Assembly (NCBI GenBank): GCA_007115705.1 | Contig: QXEO01000881.1 | Coordinates: forward strand, 310,001-374,000 | From: Dactylis glomerata | Taxonomy: Eukaryota; Streptophyta; Magnoliopsida; Poales; Poaceae | Direction: 5' to 3' | Length of the DNA: 64,000 bases | Shown: one piece after another, positions 58,611 through 64,000 of the stretch | How positions within the stretch are numbered: position 1 is the first letter of the stretch | Layout: each line of letters begins with the position of its first letter | The notes under the pieces: model-generated | What the model was told of the DNA's origin: nothing | What the model saw: the letters and a program-made list of their open reading frames with translations, nothing else | The model's database searches: none | Made by a program: the position numbers and the translations under genes

Positions 58611-60824
58611 TCAAGTAATGGCTTGTTGGTCCCCAACCAAGTTGGGTCCTAAGAAGTTAGAAACAATAGGTTTGGCAACCCAAATGGTTCTTTTCTTGAC
58701 ACCACTTTGAGCACCAACAAATTTGGCAAACACATTGCCAACCTTATCCTTGAAAAGTGAATAAACATCTTCAATTATGATAGGGTTGGATGAGTTACCA
58801 CTAGTGCATGAAGAAGATAGGTGACCCTTCTCATGGCATATGTAGCAAGTTCTTTTCTTCACCTTCTTCTCACTTGATTTCTCCACAAGGGGAGCATTAG
58901 CTTGATTTTTCTTGGGAAGTGACCTTTCTTCAACTTGAGGTTGAGCAAGGGCTTGAACTTGAGGCCGCTTCCCTTGTTGCTTCTCACTAAGTGCCTTTTT
59001 CTTCAAAGGACAAGATCTAACATGGTGCCCTTCAATTTTGCACTTGAAGCAAACAATCTTGGCCAAATTCTTGACTTGTTCTTGGCCCTTCTTCTTCTTG
59101 TATATTTTGGACTTATTCTTGTTGTTAGAGATAAATCCAAGTCCACTCTTGTCATTGGGGGATTTTTGCACTCTCAAGATCTTATTGAGTGTGGACTTCC
59201 CTTCATGACGTTTTTCCAAGTCTTTCTTCAACGAAGTAACTTGGGCCTTAAGCTCTTTGATTTCCTCTACATGGTTAGTGACAACACAAGTACTAGTGGA
59301 AGTAGAGGCTACATTGTTAGAGCAACAAGGCAAGGAGGGTAATTCATCACTAGATGTAGCAATAGTATGAGTGGATGAATTACTAGGACTAGCACATGTC
59401 AATATAGCATTTTGAGAAATAGTGCTAGTGTCCACATGAGGCTCACAAGATGTTACCTTTATAGATATAGCCTCATGAGCTAACTTTAGGCGAGCATGAG
59501 ACACTAAAAGATCCTCATTAGAGCTAGATAGCTTTTCATGACTTTCTTCCAATTTCCCATACTTGCTAGTTAGCAATTCAAGTTGAGACCTTAGCTCAAC
59601 ATTCTCCTTCAAAATAGATGCTTCACAAGAAGTAGAGTTAGTAGCACATGCATCATTATCATTATGAATGGGAGAAGACAACTTGGCAAGAGCGAGGTCA
59701 CGTTCTTTAGTGAGTTTAGAAATAATTTCATTACATGACTCCTCAATGGATTCAAGGTTCTCCTCAAGAGAAACCCGAAGCTCTTGCTCTTCCTCTAGAG
59801 CATATTTTAAATCATGGATATCATTGGCATACTCACGCTCAAGAGAAAACATTTTATCAATTTGTTCTTCCTTCATCTCAATGAGTTTTGTGCTCTCAAT
59901 AGCACAACTCATGATTTCAAAGAAGTTGGGCAAAACATTTTTATGGTTATGCAAAGCATCAAAGACCACCTTACCCTTCTTGTTTAAATACTCAATATAG
60001 TCTTCTTCATTTTCCTCATCCTCACCATTGTCCTCAACATCATTATGATTTGAAGACCTAGCCATAAGGCATATGTGGGAACCGTGAGAAGAGGAAGATG
60101 AAGAAATACATGAAGCTCCATTCAAGACCTTGTCTTGGCCCAAAGACTCTTCGGTTTCCTCTATATGGTTGGCATCACAAATACTAGAGGAAATAGAAGC
60201 ATTTGTATCATGGCAACAAGACAAAGCAAGCATATCATCATGAGATTTATTCGAGAAATTTACACATGATATGCAAGGACTATCAACACAAGCATGTAAA
60301 ACATTTATGGGGCTACAAGTGTTTAAGTCCAAAGATGAAGCATTGCAATGAGATAGAGATGAAGGATCATCAAAAGTAAGCATACTATCACCATTGCAAG
60401 TTTCATCACCACTCACCATATCATTACCTTGTGTCTTGCCACACTTTGGTGAAGTGGATGAAAGTTCATTGCGGCCGGACGTGGAAGGAATACAATCATC
60501 CTCAATAATCTTGGACACACCATATTTTTCTTGAAGCTTTGTCCATATCTCATGAGCGCTCCGAAAAGGTGTGATGGAGAAGGTAACTACATCGCTCAAA
60601 GCATTAACAATCACATGAGTAGCTTGAGCATTGAGATACAAGTTTTTCTCATCCTCTAAAGATAGATTTTGAGTATCCTTTGGAGGAGAAAAACCCGCAT
60701 CTACAATTCGCTCCATAGATGGGTCCATGACCCGAAAATAATTAAGCATGTGAATTTTCCAAGTATCATAATTTGTGCCATCAAATATAGAAGTGTTATT
60801 GTGCACTAATCCCCTAGCCGACAT
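58611..60824 (-). CDS. Copia-type Gag polyprotein, 737 aa (C)
   Basis: An intact ORF starting MSARGLVHNNTSIFDGTNYDTWK, typical of Copia gag N-termini (GTNYDTWKIHMLNYF, EIWTKLQEKYG). The frame extends 35 codons upstream into the PBS and LTR, so MSARG is the likely start. After about residue 120 come Ser/Cys-rich low-complexity sequence and long Glu/Leu/Lys-rich helices, probably coiled coil (residues about 270-400). Two CX2CX4HX4C zinc knuckles, CFKCKIEGHHVRSC and CYICHEKGHLSSSC, lie near the C-terminus. The protein ends LVGDQQAIT. Much of the central UBN2-type gag core expected after WTKLQEKYG seems absent or replaced. No protease or pol follows the stop. It probably forms particles and depends on enzymes from elsewhere. 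Confidence 0.88.
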   Translation of the reverse strand: MSARGLVHNNTSIFDGTNYDTWKIHMLNYFRVMDPSMERIVDAGFSPPKDTQNLSLEDEKNLYLNAQATHVIVNALSDVVTFSITPFRSAHEIWTKLQEKYGVSKIIEDDCIPSTSGRNELSSTSPKCGKTQGNDMVSGDETCNGDSMLTFDDPSSLSHCNASSLDLNTCSPINVLHACVDSPCISCVNFSNKSHDDMLALSCCHDTNASISSSICDANHIEETEESLGQDKVLNGASCISSSSSSHGSHICLMARSSNHNDVEDNGEDEENEEDYIEYLNKKGKVVFDALHNHKNVLPNFFEIMSCAIESTKLIEMKEEQIDKMFSLEREYANDIHDLKYALEEEQELRVSLEENLESIEESCNEIISKLTKERDLALAKLSSPIHNDNDACATNSTSCEASILKENVELRSQLELLTSKYGKLEESHEKLSSSNEDLLVSHARLKLAHEAISIKVTSCEPHVDTSTISQNAILTCASPSNSSTHTIATSSDELPSLPCCSNNVASTSTSTCVVTNHVEEIKELKAQVTSLKKDLEKRHEGKSTLNKILRVQKSPNDKSGLGFISNNKNKSKIYKKKKGQEQVKNLAKIVCFKCKIEGHHVRSCPLKKKALSEKQQGKRPQVQALAQPQVEERSLPKKNQANAPLVEKSSEKKVKKRTCYICHEKGHLSSSCTSGNSSNPIIIEDVYSLFKDKVGNVFAKFVGAQSGVKKRTIWVAKPIVSNFLGPNLVGDQQAIT

Positions 60825-60864
60825 CTTTGCTCTCAAGGCGGTGAAGCCTAAAATGAGAGACCGG

Positions 60865-60876
60865 GCTCTGATACCA
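60865..60876 (-). other. C primer binding site (initiator tRNA-Met)
   Basis: TGGTATCAGAGC on the element strand, 2 nt from the 5' LTR; the usual plant Copia PBS. Confidence 0.93.
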
Positions 60877-60878
60877 AT

Positions 60879-63083
60879 TGAAAGGACACAGATGTCGCCT
60901 AGAGGGGGGGGGTGAATAGGCGATATCAAATTTTACGAATGGCTTGAACAAAAGCGGAATTAAACTAGCGTTTATTTTGTCAAGCACATAAAACCTAAAT
61001 AAACTAGGCTCACCTATGTGCACCAACAACTTATGCTAAGCAATACAAATAACAAGGTGATAGCAAGATATATGACTTCAAGCACGAAGGCTATCACAAT
61101 GTAAAGTGCATAAGTAAAGAGCTCGGGTATAGAAATAACCGAGGCACGTGGAGACGATGATGTATTCCCGAGTTCCTCCCTTGAAAGGGAGTACGTCTCG
61201 TTGGAGGGGTGTGGTATCGCCACAAAGGCCTAACCAACGCCACAAAGGCCTCACCCTATTCTCCGGTGTGAGCTTGCGCCACAAAGGCCTAGCTCACTCT
61301 TCCACTAAGGGGTTCCTCAAGGCGGAACCGGGCCTTTACACAAAGCTTGGGGCACGCATCCACAACTTAATTGGAGGCTCCCAAGAATAGCCACAAAGGC
61401 ACCACAAAGCCACAAAGCCGTCTAGGGTTCCAAGAACCCAAGAGTAATAAGCTCACAAACTTTCACTTACTCGAATCTCCGGGGAGAACTCAAACCGATG
61501 CAACCTATGCAATGGCAAGAACACACAAGGTGCTCAAATCCTTCTCACTCAAATCCTACCAAAGCAACTAATGCTATGGAGAGATATGAGAGGAAGAACA
61601 AAGGAAATCCACAAAGAACTCCAAGATCTAGATTGACTATGTTCCCCTCACTTAGAGGAGAGATGGATTGGTAGAAATATAGATCTAGATCTCCTCTCCC
61701 TTTTCCTCAAAAATATCCAAGAATCATGGGAGGAATGGAGGAGGAAGGGCAAGCTTGCAAAGTCAACAATGGAGGAGAGAGAGGGCAAAAACGTGTGCAG
61801 CCCAAGGTGGAAGAAGGGGTATTTATACCCCCCCACGAAATATGGCCGTTGCAGGACTTTAGGGGCGGATTATCTAGCCAAAATATGGCCGGAATATCCG
61901 TCTGGCCGGATTATCCGGCCCCCAGGCCGGATTATCCGCCCCCCATACTGGGTGACGCCGACTCTGGTCCTTAGCAGAAATTTCGGAACAAAATTTTCGC
62001 CCCCAGGCCGGATTATCCGCCCCCCTGGGCCGGAATATCCGCCCCCCTTACTGGGTGACGCCGAGCAGAAACTGCAATACGAAAACGGTGATAGCTTTTT
62101 CATCCGGACTCCATTTTCGATGATCTTGGGCTCGTTGGAATCACCACAACGAGCTCTACAACTTCATCCATAGAAACATCATAGTCCAACAAGGGAGTAT
62201 AAAACCAAATGATGAAAGTTTTGACCTCTCTTTGAAAGCAAACCGGTAAAACCTCCAAACATCAAAAACACAATAAGAGCTTCATGCGAAATCCGTTTTT
62301 GATGAGCTAGAGCTTGTCATGGAAATAACCACAAGCTCTAGAACCTCACATGGATAAAACCCAAATGAGAACCAAGAAAGATGATGCCAAGTATGCAAAG
62401 GTTTGAGCTCTCTCCGAACGATACAATTAAGTTACTCACTCGAGAGCCCCTCTTGATAGTACGGCTACCGATCCTATAACCCGATCTCACAAATAACACC
62501 ATGAGACCGGTAAGAAAGAAACCCTAACACTATCATACCTTTGCCTTGAGCATTCCACTTAAGGTGGATAAAGACGATCTTGATCTTCTCAAGTTGGACC
62601 ACCTTTCTTGATTGAGCTTGCTTGGTGAAGTCTTGCGGATTGCTCCCCCATATTCTACTATGGAAGAGACTCTCTTTAAGCATATCTTCACATATCCATG
62701 ATCACAATATAGATGGCAAGCTTCAAGCATATGTTCTCTTCTAGTTGCTCATCTTGAACTTGTGCTTTGACTTGATCAATCCTCGAATCAATTCTTCTTT
62801 CTCCATAATGATGGTGTCTTGAGGATACACATGAGAGCTCACTCAATCTTATTCTTCAAGACACACTTGACATAAGCTCAACTCCCTTAAGACCAATCTT
62901 TGGATCACTCCTTGAATAGCACCTTGGTTAACACATAATCTTCTTCTTACAACCTTGACTCCAACAAATGGTTCAAGCATTGTCTATGGACAAGTCCTAC
63001 ACATATAACTCAATGCAACCATTAGTCCATAGGGATTGTCATTAATTACCAAAACCACACATGGGGCTCGATATGATCTTTCA
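60879..63083 (-). repeat. C 5' LTR
   Basis: 2205 bp, same ends as the 3' LTR; TATA box at 61820-61827 on the minus strand; palindrome cluster at about 61863-62043. Confidence 0.95.
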
Positions 63084-63088
63084 ACGGG

Positions 63089-63643
63089 CAAGTCGAAAAA
63101 GCTAATGGCTTGATAAGTAGTGGAATAAAAAAGAGGCTCTTAGCACCTCTCGAGAAAGCCAAGAGCGCTTGGGTAGCAGAATTGCCCTCCGTTCTTTGGA
63201 GCCTAAGAACTACGCCCAATGCAGCAACTCAAGAAACTCCTTTCTTCCTGGTCCATGGCGCAGAAGCCGTGCTTCCAGTCGAAGTTACACACGAAGCTCC
63301 AAGAGTGACAGCATATGACGAGGCGACATCAACAGAAGCATTACAAGACGACGTCGACGCGCTAGATGAAGCAAGAGACAAAGCATTAGAAAGGGCTACG
63401 CAATATCAACAAAGTCTACGAAACTACCATAGTAGTCGAGTTCGTCCACGATCCTTCGTGGTGGGAGATCTTGTTTTGCGACTTAGGCAAGATAGCCATG
63501 GGAAATTGGAGTCCCCTTGGGTGGGACCTTACATCGTCACGGAAGTCATACCAGGAGGAGCATATCGACTACAAGACAAGAAGACTGGGAAGGACGAAAG
63601 CAACCCGTGGAACGCAGAGCAGCTACGACGTTTTTACGCGTAG
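63089..63643 (+). pseudogene. Integrase of D, C-terminal part
   Basis: Continues QVEKANGLISSGIKKRL; the catalytic Glu codon is 63095-63097. The C-terminal domain follows (FVVGDLVLRLRQD, LESPWVGPYIVTEV, GGAYRLQD), ending WNAEQLRRFYA. This half carries no stop or frameshift itself. Confidence 0.92.
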
Positions 63644-64000
63644 ACTAAATATAAAGATATCAATATATTCGAGTTAGCCCTCTGAACCTAGAACATGAGG
63701 CCACCGGTCGGGTTCTTTGGGTTGAACTCGACAAAATTGTACGATTCTTGTGTTACTTCTCCGCTCGGGGGCTTCAACCCCTGGGTCGTACGAAACAAAA
63801 ATTATTATGACAAGATGGAGGCTTTTCCCTTATTATAAGGTTGTTTAGACAACCCGAAGAATATTGATAGAATTTGGTTCATGAGAGGAACCCGATATTA
63901 TTCCTACCTTTTTTGGTTCGCAAAGAGACCAATATATGGAAAACATACCTCAGAACATATATTGTTCTCATGGTACTAGCAAAAGAAATTGAGTACTTGG
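63644..64000 (+). other. D 3' noncoding region
   Basis: Sequence after the pol stop; no ORF of note and no LTR start recognised before the window ends. Confidence 0.6.

Larger units (their letters stand above)
52718..63083 (-). mobile_element. Complete gag-only Copia-type element C
   Basis: A 10.37-kb element with 2.2-kb LTRs, a PBS complementary to initiator tRNA-Met, a large gag ORF and a PPT, but no protease, integrase, RT or RNase H. Gag style and PBS indicate the Copia superfamily. The LTRs differ at about ten substitutions and three 1-bp indels over 2.2 kb by eye, so insertion was recent. A solo LTR of the family lies at 2097-24917. Confidence 0.93.
46806..64000 (+). mobile_element. 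Tat-type Gypsy retrotransposon D (partial, split by C)
   Basis: 5' LTR end at 47141, PBS, gag, protease, RT, two RNase H domains and integrase are present in plus orientation. The 3' LTR lies beyond the window. It is split by the C element at 52718-63088. Domain order and the second, archaeal-like RNase H are characteristic of the plant Tat lineage. Two in-frame TAG codons and one frameshift make this copy defective. Confidence 0.88.

Overview
The window looks like intergenic DNA from a large grass genome, most likely Triticeae (wheat, barley, rye or Aegilops). By my boundaries about 95% of it is LTR retrotransposon, mostly nested. I see no host gene, tRNA, rRNA or CRISPR array. Family names are avoided where I cannot verify them. 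I call the families A (autonomous-type Gypsy, Athila-like), B (Gypsy gag-protease element without reverse transcriptase), C (Copia-type gag-only element) and D (Gypsy of the Tat type with a second RNase H).

Left block (1-24917): unassigned DNA with a truncated Stowaway-like MITE is followed by a solo LTR of family C (2097-24917). Element A1 (2761-23319, minus strand, target duplication TAGGG) splits that LTR. A second copy of the same family, A2 (11806-22189, duplication AGGTG), sits inside the 5' LTR of A1. A2 is the best preserved: its 1577-codon gag-pol frame has one nonsense codon.

Middle block (24918-46805): about 960 bp of unassigned DNA is followed by a minus-strand remnant of family B (one LTR plus 3' noncoding DNA). 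A3 (26863-45277, minus) splits it. The gag gene of A3 is in turn split by a complete plus-strand B element (35347-43514, duplication ACGCT) with an intact 687-aa gag-protease ORF and no RT, RNase H or integrase. About 345 bp of unassigned DNA follows.

Right block (about 46806-64000): a plus-strand D element has its 5' LTR, PBS, gag, protease, RT, two RNase H domains and integrase here; its 3' LTR lies beyond the window. It is split two codons before the integrase catalytic Glu by a complete minus-strand C element (52718-63083, duplication ACGGG). That element has an intact 737-aa gag but about 3.7 kb of noncoding DNA in place of pol.

The most interesting material is in the noncoding and accessory parts of A and B. 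All three A copies carry a third ORF downstream of pol. It comes in two unrelated versions (118 aa in A1 and A3, 166 aa in A2) within the same flanks, and is preceded by a TATA-like box and a GC-rich hairpin resembling those in the B LTR promoter. A and the pol-less B share about 600 bp of 3' noncoding sequence containing a purine tract and a conserved stem-loop. This fits A-type enzymes mobilising B. All identities and divergences quoted were judged by eye.
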